Numbered from the stretch's first letter, positions 8,101 through 17,198 are shown. The stretch: DNA of 52,679 nucleotides from JBBQYA01 sp038209155 (GCA_038209155.1 JBBQYA010000005.1:1-52679), one strand, 5' to 3'. Notes: generated by a model not told the origin, from the letters alone. Made by a program: numbers and translations.

Positions 8101-8949
8101 TGTTTTTTCAATTGCTTTTTTAACAATTAATTCAGGATGGCTACTAAAAGTATTCAATTCTCTATTGGCTAAAATTGCATTTACAGAAATAGCATTGTGG
8201 CCAAAAGAATTAGATAAAGCATATATTCCAGCTGTTTCCATTTCCAGATTTGTAAATTTCATTCCATTATAATCGAAGGATTGATAAAGACTTTTTATTT
8301 TATTATTTGGGAATATTCGTGTATTTCTACCTTGTGGAGCATAGAATCCAGGAGCTGTAATCGTAAAACCTTTTCTAAACTCTTTTTCAAAAACCTTAAC
8401 TAAATTATTTCCAGCAAAAGTTAAATAAGGAGAAAGTGAAGGAAAATTTTTGATGAAATGTTGTTTGATTTCGTTCATTAAAGTTTGTTGCCCGGTTGTA
8501 TAATGAATAGGGTAGAAGTTCATTAAACTATCCAATCCCATTGCAAATTCAGAAATCAGAATACTATCCATTTCTATTTCAGCTTGCAACGCTCCCGATG
8601 TTCCAATCCGAATAATATTCAATGATTTTTTATCATCTCTAAAATTTCTTTGAGCGAAATCAAAGTTTTTTAATGCATCTAATTCGTTCAAGACGATTTC
8701 AATATTATCTGTTCCAATTCCAGTTGAAATCACTGTAAGAAACTGATTTCCAATGTATCCGGAATGAGTATGAAATTCTCTTTTTTGCTTTTTAACTGTT
8801 ATTCTGTCAAAATACTTAGAAACTTCCGAAACACGATCTGGATCTCCAACAGTAATTATGGTATCAGCAATTTCGTGTGGAAGCAGTTGTAAATGATAAA
8901 TACTGCCGTCAGGATTGGTAATTAAATCTGCTGGTGAATAGGTTTCCAT
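8077..8949 (-). CDS. nucleoside phosphorylase (uridine phosphorylase-like)
   Basis: Enzyme of the PNP/UDP phosphorylase superfamily, expected to split nucleosides with phosphate. It shows GDPDRVSEVSKYFD near residue 36, the phosphate and ribose binding region STGIGTDN near 95, and the active-site stretch NLEMETAGIYAL near 235. Its 290 aa fit uridine phosphorylase-like proteins and are longer than typical futalosine hydrolase (MqnB), although both belong to the same superfamily. It converges on mqnA with a 24-base overlap. The menaquinone context makes a role in the futalosine route conceivable, but sequence length and motifs favour pyrimidine salvage. Confidence 0.82.
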   Translation of the reverse strand: METYSPADLITNPDGSIYHLQLLPHEIADTIITVGDPDRVSEVSKYFDRITVKKQKREFHTHSGYIGNQFLTVISTGIGTDNIEIVLNELDALKNFDFAQRNFRDDKKSLNIIRIGTSGALQAEIEMDSILISEFAMGLDSLMNFYPIHYTTGQQTLMNEIKQHFIKNFPSLSPYLTFAGNNLVKVFEKEFRKGFTITAPGFYAPQGRNTRIFPNNKIKSLYQSFDYNGMKFTNLEMETAGIYALSNSFGHNAISVNAILANRELNTFSSHPELIVKKAIEKTLEIISQL

Positions 8950-9044
8950 TGTTTTTTTATTTAAGATTCAAGATTAAAAATTATAATTTAATAATCATAA
9001 AAATGAATTATAAAAAAAACGAATTCAGTTTGAGTTTTACTTTT

Positions 9045-9083
9045 AAACACAAAGTGCGCAAAGAAGACGCAAAGACCGCTTAG
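9045..9083. repeat. CACAAAG/CGCAAAG-type intergenic repeat
   Basis: Three near copies of an ACAAAG/GCAAAG unit stand in a row (aaacacaaagtgcgcaaag, then acgcaaagac). Similar strings recur between genes in many Bacteroidota. Function unknown. It belongs to the 401-base gene-free stretch 8950-9350, where I see no ORF. Confidence 0.4.
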
Positions 9084-9125
9084 ATAAATTTAAAGCTCTT
9101 TTATATAAATTTAAACCTCTTTTAT
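9084..9125. repeat. two tandem 21-base repeats
   Basis: 9084-9104 and 9105-9125 are direct tandem copies of a 21-base unit (ataaatttaaagctctttta plus t) that differ at one base (G9095 versus C9116). Function unknown. Confidence 0.8.
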
Positions 9126-9185
9126 AAAGTAAAAAGTTCTTATTATTAATTGTTAAACCTACTGAATTGTGGAAAGTTCCCTTTT

Positions 9186-9211
9186 GTTATGCTGAGCGTA
9201 GCGAAGCATCT
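9186..9211. repeat. REP-like palindromic element
   Basis: ATGCTgAGCGtaGCGaAGCAT is an imperfect palindrome, markedly richer in GC than its surroundings. It matches a type of extragenic repeat common in Bacteroidota (CTGAGCGnAGCGAAG core). A degenerate copy lies at 42400-42418. Confidence 0.55.
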
Positions 9212-9338
9212 CCATTTTTGCCTTCCATTGCTCAGAGAAGTATCATTCCATTTTCCCTAGTCGTTTTATATCAAAATCATTCTGTTTAAGCCCCATCAAT
9301 CAATAATATTTCATTCAAAATTATTCAATGCTAAATAG

Positions 9339-9346
9339 TAATTTTG
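9339..9346 (+). promoter_or_regulatory. -7 element of the recR promoter
   Basis: TAATTTTG matches TAnnTTTG and ends five bases before the recR ATG, so the transcript would start at or next to the start codon. No clear -33 TTG is seen at the usual distance. Confidence 0.4.
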
Positions 9347-9350
9347 CCAA

Positions 9351-9968
9351 ATGAATTTCTCATCTAAACTGCTGGAAGATGCTGTTGGGCAGTTTGCTAA
9401 ATTACCGGGAATAGGTTCAAAAACTGCTTTAAGATTGGTTTTGCATCTTTTAAAACAAGATATTTCAGAAGTTACCAACTTTACTTCTTCATTGGAAAAA
9501 TTAAAAAACGAATTGCAGTTTTGTGAAGAATGTGGCAATCTTTCTGATTCCAGCATTTGTTCTGTTTGTGCAAATACAAGTCGCGACAAAACTATAATTT
9601 GTGTTGTGGAAGATACTAGAGATGTAATGGCAGTAGAAAATACTCATCAATATCGAGGAGTTTATCATGTGCTCGGTGGTTTAATTTCACCAATGAACGG
9701 AGTAAGTCCTTCTGATTTAACCATCAATCAGCTAGTGGCAAGAGCATCAAATGGTAATTGCAAAGAAATTATTTTAGCACTTAGTGCTACTATGGAAGGC
9801 GATACAACTCTATTTTATTTATACAAAAAATTAAAAGATTCTGGAATAATTATTTCTACTATTGCCAGAGGAATAGCATTTGGTGGTGAAATTGAATATG
9901 CTGATGAAATAACTTTGGGTAGAAGTATAGCCGCTAGAATTCCTTACGAACAAATGCAGAATAAATAA
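9351..9968 (+). CDS. recR: recombination mediator RecR
   Basis: Acts with RecO/RecF in loading RecA at gapped DNA. A helix-hairpin-helix (LPGIGSKTALRL, residues 18-29) is followed by a C4 zinc finger (C58, C61, C70, C73) and a Toprim domain from about residue 80 (VVEDTRDVMAVE, then YHVLGGLISPMNGVSP). The C-terminal RGIAFGGEIEYADEITLGRS motif is present. Its length of 205 aa is normal. It stands alone between the repeat-rich spacer and the glycosyltransferase gene. Confidence 0.95.
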   Translation: MNFSSKLLEDAVGQFAKLPGIGSKTALRLVLHLLKQDISEVTNFTSSLEKLKNELQFCEECGNLSDSSICSVCANTSRDKTIICVVEDTRDVMAVENTHQYRGVYHVLGGLISPMNGVSPSDLTINQLVARASNGNCKEIILALSATMEGDTTLFYLYKKLKDSGIIISTIARGIAFGGEIEYADEITLGRSIAARIPYEQMQNK

Positions 9969-10037
9969 TAAATCCACTTAGATTTTGTTAAAGAAAAACA
10001 AACACATTCTATTTAGCCTAAACCTCTACCCGTTTTA

Positions 10038-12014
10038 ATGAAATTAACTATTGTAATCGTTAATTATAACGTAAAATATTTCTTAGAACAAGCATTATAT
10101 TCTATTCGTAGAGCCTCCACACATATACAACCTGAAATTTTTGTAGTAGACAATAATTCCGTTGATGGCTCTATAGAAATGTTGAAGGACAAGTTTCCAG
10201 AGGTAATTTTAATTCAAAATCAAAAGAATGTTGGTTTTTCTTGTGCAAATAATCAAGCCATTCGACAGGCAAAAGGTGAATATATTCTTTTATTAAATCC
10301 AGATACTGTTATTCAAGAAGACACTTTGGACAAAGTAATTTCTTTTATGGATTCACATTTAGATGCTGGAGGTTTGGGAGTACAAATGGTGGATGGAAAA
10401 GGAAATTTTCTGCCAGAATCCAAAAGAGGTTTGCCAACTCCTAAAGTTGCATTTTACAAAGTGTTTGGTTTCTCTTCTTTATTTCCATTTTCAAAAATAT
10501 TTGGAAAATACCATTTAGGTTATTTAGACAAAACTCAAAATCATGAAGTGGATGTGCTTTCAGGTGCATTTATGTTGTTAAGAAAAACGACTTTGGATAA
10601 AGCAGGCCTACTCGATGAGGATTTTTTTATGTATGGAGAAGATATCGATTTATCTTATCGAATACAATTAGCTGGGTTTAAAAACTATTATTTCGCCGAT
10701 ACCAAAATCATACATTATAAAGGAGAAAGCACCAAAAAAAGTAGTGTGAACTATGTTTTTGTGTTTTATAATGCGATGATCATTTTTGCTTCCAAACATT
10801 TTTCAAAAAGAAATGCATCTCTTTTTACTTTTCTTATTAATGTGGCAATCTACATTCGAGCAGGAATTGCACTGGCTGGAAGATTTATCAAGCAAATCGC
10901 AATGCCTTTTGCCGATTTCGTAGTTCTTTTTGCTGGCATGTATTTATTGAAAATTTATTGGGAGGACAATCATAAATATGTTAGAGAACCTTATGGCATT
11001 CAATTTATTACCATTGCAGTGCCTGTTTATATATTTATTTGGTTGTTTACTGTTTATTTAAGTGGTGGCTACGATCGTCCGATTCGGTTGAAAAAGATTG
11101 TGCGAGGTATTTTTGTAGGCACAGTTACCATTGCTGTTATCTATGCGTTTGTAAATATGGAATGGAGGTTTTCTAGAGCTTTGATTGTTTTGGGAGCTTT
11201 TTGGGCAGTTATCGGAATGGTTTCTCTTCGTCTATTTTTAAATTTTATTAAATCAAAATCATTCGAGATAGATTATTTTGATTCAAAGAAAAACATCCTA
11301 ATAGTTGCCGAAGCAGAAGAAGGAGAAAGAATTTTGAAATTAATGGAAGGTGCACATTTAGATATGAGTTTTATCGGATATGTAGATCCTGAAAAATCTT
11401 ACAGAAGTGCCGATGAAACTTATTTAGGAAATATTGTTCAGCTCAAAGAAATTTTGGAAGTGTATAAAATCAATGAAGTAATTTTTAGTACTAAAAGTAC
11501 TTCTGTACAAGAAATTATAGATTGGATGAGCAAGGTGAATGACAACACAATTGATTATAAAATAGCTCCAGAAGAGAGTATGTTTATTATCGGTAGTAAT
11601 TCAGTTGATAATCCTGGAGATTTATATACCATAGATTTTAACTTGGCAATTACAAAAATCGCAAATAAAAGAAATAAAAGATTGTTGGATATTTTGTTTT
11701 CAGTTTTCTTACTAATTTCTTTCCCAATTAGTATATTTTTTATCAATGAAAAGTCTGGATATTTTAAAAATTGCTTTTCGGTTTTAATTGGAAATAAAAC
11801 TTGGGTTGGATATATCAATAATTTATTTGATGTAAGAAATTTCCCGAAAATAAAAAAGGGAATTTTAAATCCAGTGGATGGACTTTCATTTGATATTATT
11901 AATGAAAGCACTGCAAAAAAATTGAATACACTATATGCTAAGCAATATTTGGTAGAAAATGATATTAAGATTATTTTAAAAGGATTTAGCAATTTAGGTA
12001 GAAATAATTCCTGA
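10038..12014 (+). CDS. family 2 glycosyltransferase fused to a degenerate phosphoglycosyltransferase-like membrane part
   Basis: Residues 1-240 form a GT-A glycosyltransferase of the rhamnosyltransferase-like type (IVIVNYN, NVGFSCANNQAI, LLLNPDT at 84-90, DEDFFMYGEDIDLSYRI near 195). Several membrane segments follow between about 260 and 400. Residues about 415-540 look like the nucleotide-binding domain found in WbaP/EpsL-type phosphoglycosyltransferases. The end (KRLLDILFSV, then GNKTWVGYI near 590) resembles the start and the WVGY region of the bacterial sugar transferase domain, but most of that catalytic domain is missing. It is probably an inner-membrane transferase acting on lipid-linked or surface glycan. 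The GT2 part is certain, the rest likely. It is followed 4 bases later by an SDR gene. Confidence 0.8.
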   Translation: MKLTIVIVNYNVKYFLEQALYSIRRASTHIQPEIFVVDNNSVDGSIEMLKDKFPEVILIQNQKNVGFSCANNQAIRQAKGEYILLLNPDTVIQEDTLDKVISFMDSHLDAGGLGVQMVDGKGNFLPESKRGLPTPKVAFYKVFGFSSLFPFSKIFGKYHLGYLDKTQNHEVDVLSGAFMLLRKTTLDKAGLLDEDFFMYGEDIDLSYRIQLAGFKNYYFADTKIIHYKGESTKKSSVNYVFVFYNAMIIFASKHFSKRNASLFTFLINVAIYIRAGIALAGRFIKQIAMPFADFVVLFAGMYLLKIYWEDNHKYVREPYGIQFITIAVPVYIFIWLFTVYLSGGYDRPIRLKKIVRGIFVGTVTIAVIYAFVNMEWRFSRALIVLGAFWAVIGMVSLRLFLNFIKSKSFEIDYFDSKKNILIVAEAEEGERILKLMEGAHLDMSFIGYVDPEKSYRSADETYLGNIVQLKEILEVYKINEVIFSTKSTSVQEIIDWMSKVNDNTIDYKIAPEESMFIIGSNSVDNPGDLYTIDFNLAITKIANKRNKRLLDILFSVFLLISFPISIFFINEKSGYFKNCFSVLIGNKTWVGYINNLFDVRNFPKIKKGILNPVDGLSFDIINESTAKKLNTLYAKQYLVENDIKIILKGFSNLGRNNS

Positions 12015-12018
12015 TATA

Positions 12019-12837
12019 ATGAAAGATATTCAAAATAAAAATATAATTATTACAGGAGCTTCTTCAGGAATTGGAAAATCTTTGGCGTACGAATGTGCAG
12101 CAAAAGGAGCAAATTTGACCTTAGCCGCAAGAAATTTTTCTGTATTAAAAGGAATTGCAATAGAATTAGAATCAAAATATTCTATTCAAGTACTAATTGT
12201 AGAAACAGATGTTACAAAAGAATTAGATTGTGAAATATTGATTAAAACTTCTGTAGAAAAATTTGGAAGAATTGATGTGCTGATTTGCAATGCAGGAATC
12301 TCAATGCGTGCTTTATTTGATGAAACAAATCTTGAAGTAATAAAATCTGTGATGAATGTGAATTTTTGGGGAACAGTATATTGTAGTCATTTTGCGATTT
12401 CGCATTTATTAAAATCTAATGGAACATTAGTAGGTATTTCTTCCATTGCTGGTTATAAAGGACTTCCTGGAAGATCGGGATATTCTGCTTCAAAATTTGC
12501 TATGCAAGGTTTTTTGGAATCCATAAGGATAGAAAATTTAAAAAAAGGATTAGATGTTTTGGTGGCTTGCCCAGGTTTTACCTCTTCGAATATTAGAAAT
12601 GTAGCTCTAGCAAAAGATGGTACAACTCAAGGTGAATCTCCTTTGAATGAATCTAAAATTACATCTTCAGAAGAAGTTGCTAAGGCTATAATTCATGCTA
12701 TTGTTGACCAAAAAAGAACATTGGTTTTAAGTTCTCAAGGTAAATTAACTGTTTGGCTGAACAAATTTTTCCCAGCTTGGTTGGATAAAATGGTATATAA
12801 ACATTTTGCTTCTGAACCAGATTCTCCTCTTAAATAA
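12019..12837 (+). CDS. short-chain dehydrogenase/reductase
   Basis: Classical SDR oxidoreductase using NAD(P). The cofactor motif TGASSGIG is at residues 12-19, NAG at 91-93 and N115 in the VNFWG region. The catalytic residues S142, Y155 and K159 (YSASK) are all present. The C-terminal hydrophobic helix with basic residues (LTVWLNKFFPAWLDKMVYKH) fits the DHRS7/acyl-reductase-like branch. Its 272 aa are normal. It lies 4 bases after the fused glycosyltransferase gene and is probably cotranscribed with it. The substrate is unknown. Confidence 0.85.
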   Translation: MKDIQNKNIIITGASSGIGKSLAYECAAKGANLTLAARNFSVLKGIAIELESKYSIQVLIVETDVTKELDCEILIKTSVEKFGRIDVLICNAGISMRALFDETNLEVIKSVMNVNFWGTVYCSHFAISHLLKSNGTLVGISSIAGYKGLPGRSGYSASKFAMQGFLESIRIENLKKGLDVLVACPGFTSSNIRNVALAKDGTTQGESPLNESKITSSEEVAKAIIHAIVDQKRTLVLSSQGKLTVWLNKFFPAWLDKMVYKHFASEPDSPLK

Positions 12838-12869
12838 TCTATTTAGCTAAAATTTTCGTTAATGTTTTT

Positions 12870-13718
12870 ATGAAAAATAAAATTTCAATTTATATCCTAT
12901 TATTAGCTGTGATCAATTTTCTACCCAACCTATTATTTGCAGAAAAAATAAAAATAAAAAGGAACATTACCTATATTTCTGGAAGTACAAATGAAAAACA
13001 TACGCTAGATATTTATTACCCAAAAAATACAAAAGTACCTCGCGAGGTTGTTTTCTTTATTCATGGCGGTAGTTGGGATTCTGGCAAAAAAGATACTTAT
13101 TGGTTTTTAGGAAGAAACTTTGCTCGAAAAGGAAAAATTCTTGTTTCGATCAACTATCGGTTTGGAGGCACTACTTCTTATCAAGAAATGGCGGAAGATT
13201 GTAATGCAGCATTAAGATACATTTCGGAAAATTGCGGAGAATATGGCGGCAATCCTTCCAGAATTTTCACAATGGGTCACTCTGCTGGCGCTCATTTAGC
13301 TGCATTAATTACTATGAATCCTGAATTTAGTTCACAAATTAATCCAAAAGTTAAAGGAATGATTTTGAATGATGGATTTGGTTTAGATTTAGTTTCTTAT
13401 TTTAAATTAACACCGCAAGAAATAGCTGCTCGATATGTTCCACCATTTGGTACTAATCCAGAAACTTGGAAAAAAGCATCTCCTTTTACTTATATCTCTA
13501 AATCTAAAACTCCAATTTTAATTTTCAAAGGTTCTAAAACCTATCCCGCAATTCTGAGAGATACAGATTTATTTCTAAAAGGATTTGAAAATGAAAGTGA
13601 AAAGCCAAAATTTATTTTAATTAAAGGCAAAAAGCATGTAGGAATGATTTCTCAAATGGTTTGGAGAAGGAATAAAATGTATACTTATATGATAGATTTT
13701 ATGAAATCCCAAAAATAG
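12870..13718 (+). CDS. exported alpha/beta hydrolase (esterase-like)
   Basis: Hydrolase of the BD-FAE/HSL-like group. An N-terminal hydrophobic stretch (residues 5-24, ending LLFA) is a signal peptide. The oxyanion-hole motif HGGSW starts at residue 65. The nucleophile elbow GHSAG is at 136-140 (S138), and a late GKKHVGM motif supplies the histidine near 255. Such enzymes cleave carboxyl esters, often acetyl or feruloyl groups on glycans, but the substrate here is not evident. It starts 32 bases after the SDR gene. Confidence 0.82.
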   Translation: MKNKISIYILLLAVINFLPNLLFAEKIKIKRNITYISGSTNEKHTLDIYYPKNTKVPREVVFFIHGGSWDSGKKDTYWFLGRNFARKGKILVSINYRFGGTTSYQEMAEDCNAALRYISENCGEYGGNPSRIFTMGHSAGAHLAALITMNPEFSSQINPKVKGMILNDGFGLDLVSYFKLTPQEIAARYVPPFGTNPETWKKASPFTYISKSKTPILIFKGSKTYPAILRDTDLFLKGFENESEKPKFILIKGKKHVGMISQMVWRRNKMYTYMIDFMKSQK

Positions 13719-13772
13719 AGTAGGGGAAGTTCATTTTTTAACCCACCGTTAAATAAATCTGAACGTATCTAT

Positions 13773-13805
13773 TTTGATAAGTCCTTTTTATAATGCTTAT
13801 TTTTG
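13773..13805 (+). promoter_or_regulatory. promoter of the secreted endonuclease gene
   Basis: TTTG (13773-13776), 21 bases, then TATTTTTG (13798-13805), a full match to the Bacteroidota -33/-7 pattern. The transcript would start near 13812. The TTG at 13803 therefore cannot be the start codon, and ATG 13827 is favoured. Confidence 0.65.
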
Positions 13806-13826
13806 AATCGATTTTTAAATTTAATA

Positions 13827-15626
13827 ATGAATAGAATTTTATTTTTTTTGTTTTGCTTATTTTTTGGAGCAAAATCTTTTTCCCAAATCCCTGTCAATTA
13901 TTATTCAACAGCTGCTGGAATATCTGGAACTCCTTTGCGACAAGCTTTGCATGATATAATTGATAATCATAGTACTCAAAGCTATAGCTCTTTATGGAAC
14001 CATGTAGGAATAACCGATAGGAAACCTAATGGGAAAGTTTGGGATATTTATTCAGATATTCCTGGTGGAACTCCTCCTTATGAGTATACTTTTTTTTCTA
14101 ATCAATGTGGTAATATATCAGTAGAAGGTAGTTGTTATAATCGAGAACATTCTTGGCCACAATCTTGGTTTAATAGTAGCCCACCCATGCAATCAGATCT
14201 TTTTCATATATATCCTACTGATGGAAAAGTAAATGGATTGCGTGGTAATTTTCCATTTGGAGAAGTTACCACTCCAACCAACATCACTTTAAACGGTAGT
14301 AAATTAGGACCATGTACATTTCCAGGGTATGCAAGCACAGTTTTTGAACCTATCAACGAGTATAAAGGAGATTTGGCTAGATCTTATTTTTATATGGTAA
14401 CTCGCTATTTTAACGAAGATGCTGGCTGGCAAACAACTGCTGCTACCACTGGTGCAAATTTAAAACCTTGGCAATTAGACCAATTGAAAAAATGGGCTTT
14501 AAATGACCCAGTTAGCGCAAAAGAGATTAACAGAAATAATGCGATTTATGGAATTCAGAATAATAGAAATCCATTTATAGATAGTCCTCAATTTATTTGT
14601 AGAATCTTTCCCGGAAATTATTGTACTGCTGGTCAAACTTCTTTAGCAACTACAACTGGAGGAATTCAAAATATCTGTTTGGGTAATGAAATAAATATTC
14701 CATTTACGCTATCTGGTCAAGTGCAATCAGGAAATATTTTTACTGTTGAATTATCCAATTCTTCTGGATCTTTTTCTAATCCAATAATTATTGGAACATT
14801 GAATTCAACATTTGCAAACTCAGTTAATTCTAAAATTCCGTTAAATGTTAGTGCTGGTACTGGATATAGAATTCGAGTAAATGCAAGCAATCCACTTGTA
14901 ATTGGTGCAGACAATGGAGTTAATTTAACCATTCTGCCAAGTATGAGCGTTTCTTTAGGTGCAGATTTAAGAATTTGTGCTGGCGATTCTGTGCTTTTAA
15001 CAGCTTTTGGAGCAAACACTTATGCTTGGAATAACACTGCTCAAACAGCAAGTATAAAAGTTGCTCCTTCACAAACTACCGCTTACATTGTATTTGGAAC
15101 GGCTTTAAGCGGTTGTACAGATTTTGATACCATAATTGTAACAGTAGATCCAGCACCTAATTCTCCAATCATAACGTTAAATGGGTCAATTTTAACATCT
15201 AATAATCCAGATTTTCAGACTTGGTATTTGAATAATGTGGAAATTCAAGGAGAAAATGGATCAACATTAAATTTATTTCAATCTGGAAATTATTACAGTA
15301 AAGTTTTAGGAGCTAATAATTGTTATTCACAAAAATCAAATGTGATAAACTACATTGTTTCTGGAATTGGAAATTTAGATGTAAATCAATTTAAAATTTT
15401 TCCAAATCCAAGCGATGATATTTTTTATATAGAAAATGATGAAAAATTCTCTTTACAAGAAATCTCCATCATCAATATGTTGGGTCAAATAGTTTATACC
15501 TTAAACTTAGAAAACACAAGAGAAAATAAAATCACAATAGATATTTCAAATCAAGATGCTGGAGTTTATCATGTATTGCTTAAAACTCAAAATGGTTTTG
15601 GAATTAAAAAATTGATTATTCAATAG
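13827..15626 (+). CDS. secreted endonuclease I with T9SS sorting domain
   Basis: Extracellular nuclease of the EndA/Vvn (His-Me finger) family, probably used to digest DNA outside the cell. ATG 13827 is chosen over an upstream TTG because of the promoter position and because it gives a clean signal peptide (residues 1-20, ending KSFSQ). The catalytic block NREHSW is at residues 105-110 (H108), followed by SDLFHIYPTDG at 123-133 and N135 in KVNGLRGN. After the nuclease (to about 270) come Ig-like beta segments and a type A T9SS sorting domain (FPNPSDDIFYIE ... GVYHVLLKT). The protein is 599 aa from this start. A terminator follows. Confidence 0.9.
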   Translation: MNRILFFLFCLFFGAKSFSQIPVNYYSTAAGISGTPLRQALHDIIDNHSTQSYSSLWNHVGITDRKPNGKVWDIYSDIPGGTPPYEYTFFSNQCGNISVEGSCYNREHSWPQSWFNSSPPMQSDLFHIYPTDGKVNGLRGNFPFGEVTTPTNITLNGSKLGPCTFPGYASTVFEPINEYKGDLARSYFYMVTRYFNEDAGWQTTAATTGANLKPWQLDQLKKWALNDPVSAKEINRNNAIYGIQNNRNPFIDSPQFICRIFPGNYCTAGQTSLATTTGGIQNICLGNEINIPFTLSGQVQSGNIFTVELSNSSGSFSNPIIIGTLNSTFANSVNSKIPLNVSAGTGYRIRVNASNPLVIGADNGVNLTILPSMSVSLGADLRICAGDSVLLTAFGANTYAWNNTAQTASIKVAPSQTTAYIVFGTALSGCTDFDTIIVTVDPAPNSPIITLNGSILTSNNPDFQTWYLNNVEIQGENGSTLNLFQSGNYYSKVLGANNCYSQKSNVINYIVSGIGNLDVNQFKIFPNPSDDIFYIENDEKFSLQEISIINMLGQIVYTLNLENTRENKITIDISNQDAGVYHVLLKTQNGFGIKKLIIQ

Positions 15627-15650
15627 TCAGTTAGCGAAAATAATTTTTGA

Positions 15651-15688
15651 AAAACCTTTTAGATTAATTTCTGAAAGGTTTTTTTTAT
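15651..15688 (+). terminator. intrinsic terminator of the endonuclease gene
   Basis: AAAACCTTT (15651-15659) pairs with AAAGGTTTT (15674-15682), followed by a T run, 25 bases past the stop codon. Confidence 0.8.
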
Positions 15689-15854
15689 AGTATTTGATTT
15701 TTTTTAATTATTTATTGGGTAAATGATTAATAAATTATCTGAAAAATACCAATTTAGGGCTTTGCTAAAAACCGTATAAATACGCAAACAATATTTTATG
15801 AATGAATGAAATTTACAATATTCTAATAAAGATCTAAAAATTAAGAAGAAGATC

Positions 15855-15900
15855 ATAATGAATAACGCGACTGCCGAAAAGCGTTCAGAGTAGGCATTAT
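15855..15900. promoter_or_regulatory. nested inverted repeat upstream of the protease gene
   Basis: An outer pair ATAATG/CATTAT (15855-15860, 15895-15900) encloses an inner pair AACGC/GCGTT (15864-15868, 15881-15885). It ends 15 bases before the protease ATG, so it could be an operator or an RNA hairpin over the ribosome site. The local GC content stands out in very AT-rich DNA. Confidence 0.35.
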
Positions 15901-15915
15901 TTAATTCATAAAAAT

Positions 15916-16509
15916 ATGAAAAAGTATTTTTTAAACTGGATTTTCTTGTTGGGATTTTCAGCGATTATTTTTTCTGGTTGTTGCAAACCAGAGATTATTG
16001 GAAATGTACCAAATGTATTGAGACCACAACAGACCAATAATTGGTGTTGGGCGGCTACGACACAAATGTTGGCGCAGCATTTCAGTATTTCTGCCAATCA
16101 ATGTGATTTGGCAAATCATCGTCTTGAAGAAACCAATTGCTGCAACAATCAAAATGAAGGTTCAAATTGTCCTAAAACAAATGACTGCAATGAACCTGGA
16201 TGGTTAGAATTAGATTTTGTAGGTTTAAAATTCAAAGAAACCGCTACCGCAATGTCTTGGAGCAATTTAAAGAGTCAAATCTTTTGCGCCAAAAAACCAA
16301 TGGGTTATGCTTATGGAACTGCAAATGTAGTTGGTCATGTTTTGGTCATAAAAGGATATGTTTCTGTAGGTACTACAAATTATGTGGTTTTGAATGATCC
16401 TTGGTCACCATGTGTAGGATCCGAAAGATTAATAACGTATGCGGAATATGTAGATCCTGCAGGAACTTCTACTCATTGGAATACTTGGTATGATCTTGCT
16501 AAGAAATAA
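15916..16509 (+). CDS. papain-like cysteine protease lipoprotein
   Basis: Small exported protease of the papain-like/C39-C70 type. Residues 1-21 are a lipoprotein signal peptide, with C22 or C23 the likely acylation site (FSGCC). The catalytic cysteine is C44 in NWCWAAT, the histidine H142 in VVGHVLVIKGY, and the Asn/Asp is in VVLNDPWSP (N161, D162). The region 64-92 carries several extra cysteines (NCCNNQ, NCPKTNDC) that may form disulfides or bind metal. No inhibitory propeptide is visible. The next gene, 20 bases on, encodes another lipoprotein that may be its partner. Its length is 197 aa. Confidence 0.85.
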   Translation: MKKYFLNWIFLLGFSAIIFSGCCKPEIIGNVPNVLRPQQTNNWCWAATTQMLAQHFSISANQCDLANHRLEETNCCNNQNEGSNCPKTNDCNEPGWLELDFVGLKFKETATAMSWSNLKSQIFCAKKPMGYAYGTANVVGHVLVIKGYVSVGTTNYVVLNDPWSPCVGSERLITYAEYVDPAGTSTHWNTWYDLAKK

Positions 16510-16529
16510 TGTAACCTAAATATAAAATC

Positions 16530-17198
16530 ATGAAAACACAATTTATATATCTATTAATTTTCCAATTATTAATTGGATCATGTATGAAAAAAGATACAAC
16601 TGAAAATAATGACAACTCAAAACAAGAATATTTTGCAAACCCCCAAGAGGCAGCAAAAAAAGCAAAATCCGATTTTTTAGAAGTAATGAAATCTTCTAAA
16701 GATTTGAATTTAGGATTTAATGCATCTGCTTTAGAAGGAACTGAAACTGGAAATCCATTTGTTTTAGAAGAACTAGATTTTGATAAAATTCTTTCCATGG
16801 ATTCAAGCTCATCATTTAACAGTATTTCTAAAGGAGTAAAAAATACCATAGTGCCATTTTTAGATAATAAAAACGTAGTTACAGTAGCCATGTTAAGATC
16901 TTCATCAGATGGATATTCTATTTCAGGTTTAGGAGATGCAAAAATGGCATTAGATCTTACCATTCTGGATCTTTCAGATCAAAGCGATTTTACAGCTTAT
17001 GAAGTTCCAAATCTAAATATCATTATTTATAAAAAAGTTTCAAATTCAACAGAATTGTACTTTACTGATTATGAAGGAAGATTTAACTTAAGTCAAGGAG
17101 TTAGTTTTCAAGAATTGAGTAAAACATTGAAATCTGAGGCTATACTATTTAATAGAAAATATGGTGATGAGGTAAAAAAACAAAAACTTGTGAGGTGA
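16530..17198 (+). CDS. lipoprotein of unknown function paired with the protease
   Basis: The signal peptide ends in the lipobox LIGSC (C18), so the mature protein is anchored in a membrane facing the periplasm or surface. The rest (YFANPQEAAKKAKSDFLEVMKS, acidic and Ser-rich, then a predicted beta-rich part around 125-200) matches no family I recognise. It lies 20 bases after the protease gene and shares its terminator, so the two are very likely cotranscribed. In other protease pairs such a partner is an inhibitor, chaperone or substrate; nothing in the sequence settles which. Its 222 aa look intact. Confidence 0.7.
   Translation: MKTQFIYLLIFQLLIGSCMKKDTTENNDNSKQEYFANPQEAAKKAKSDFLEVMKSSKDLNLGFNASALEGTETGNPFVLEELDFDKILSMDSSSSFNSISKGVKNTIVPFLDNKNVVTVAMLRSSSDGYSISGLGDAKMALDLTILDLSDQSDFTAYEVPNLNIIIYKKVSNSTELYFTDYEGRFNLSQGVSFQELSKTLKSEAILFNRKYGDEVKKQKLVR

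Noticed and set aside
8077..8949. Possible futalosine hydrolase (MqnB)
   Set aside because: At 290 aa, with the GDPDRV opening, it fits uridine phosphorylase-like proteins better; MqnB is shorter.
13803..13826. Eight-codon TTG extension of the endonuclease gene
   Set aside because: It lies within the -7 promoter element, upstream of the expected transcript start.
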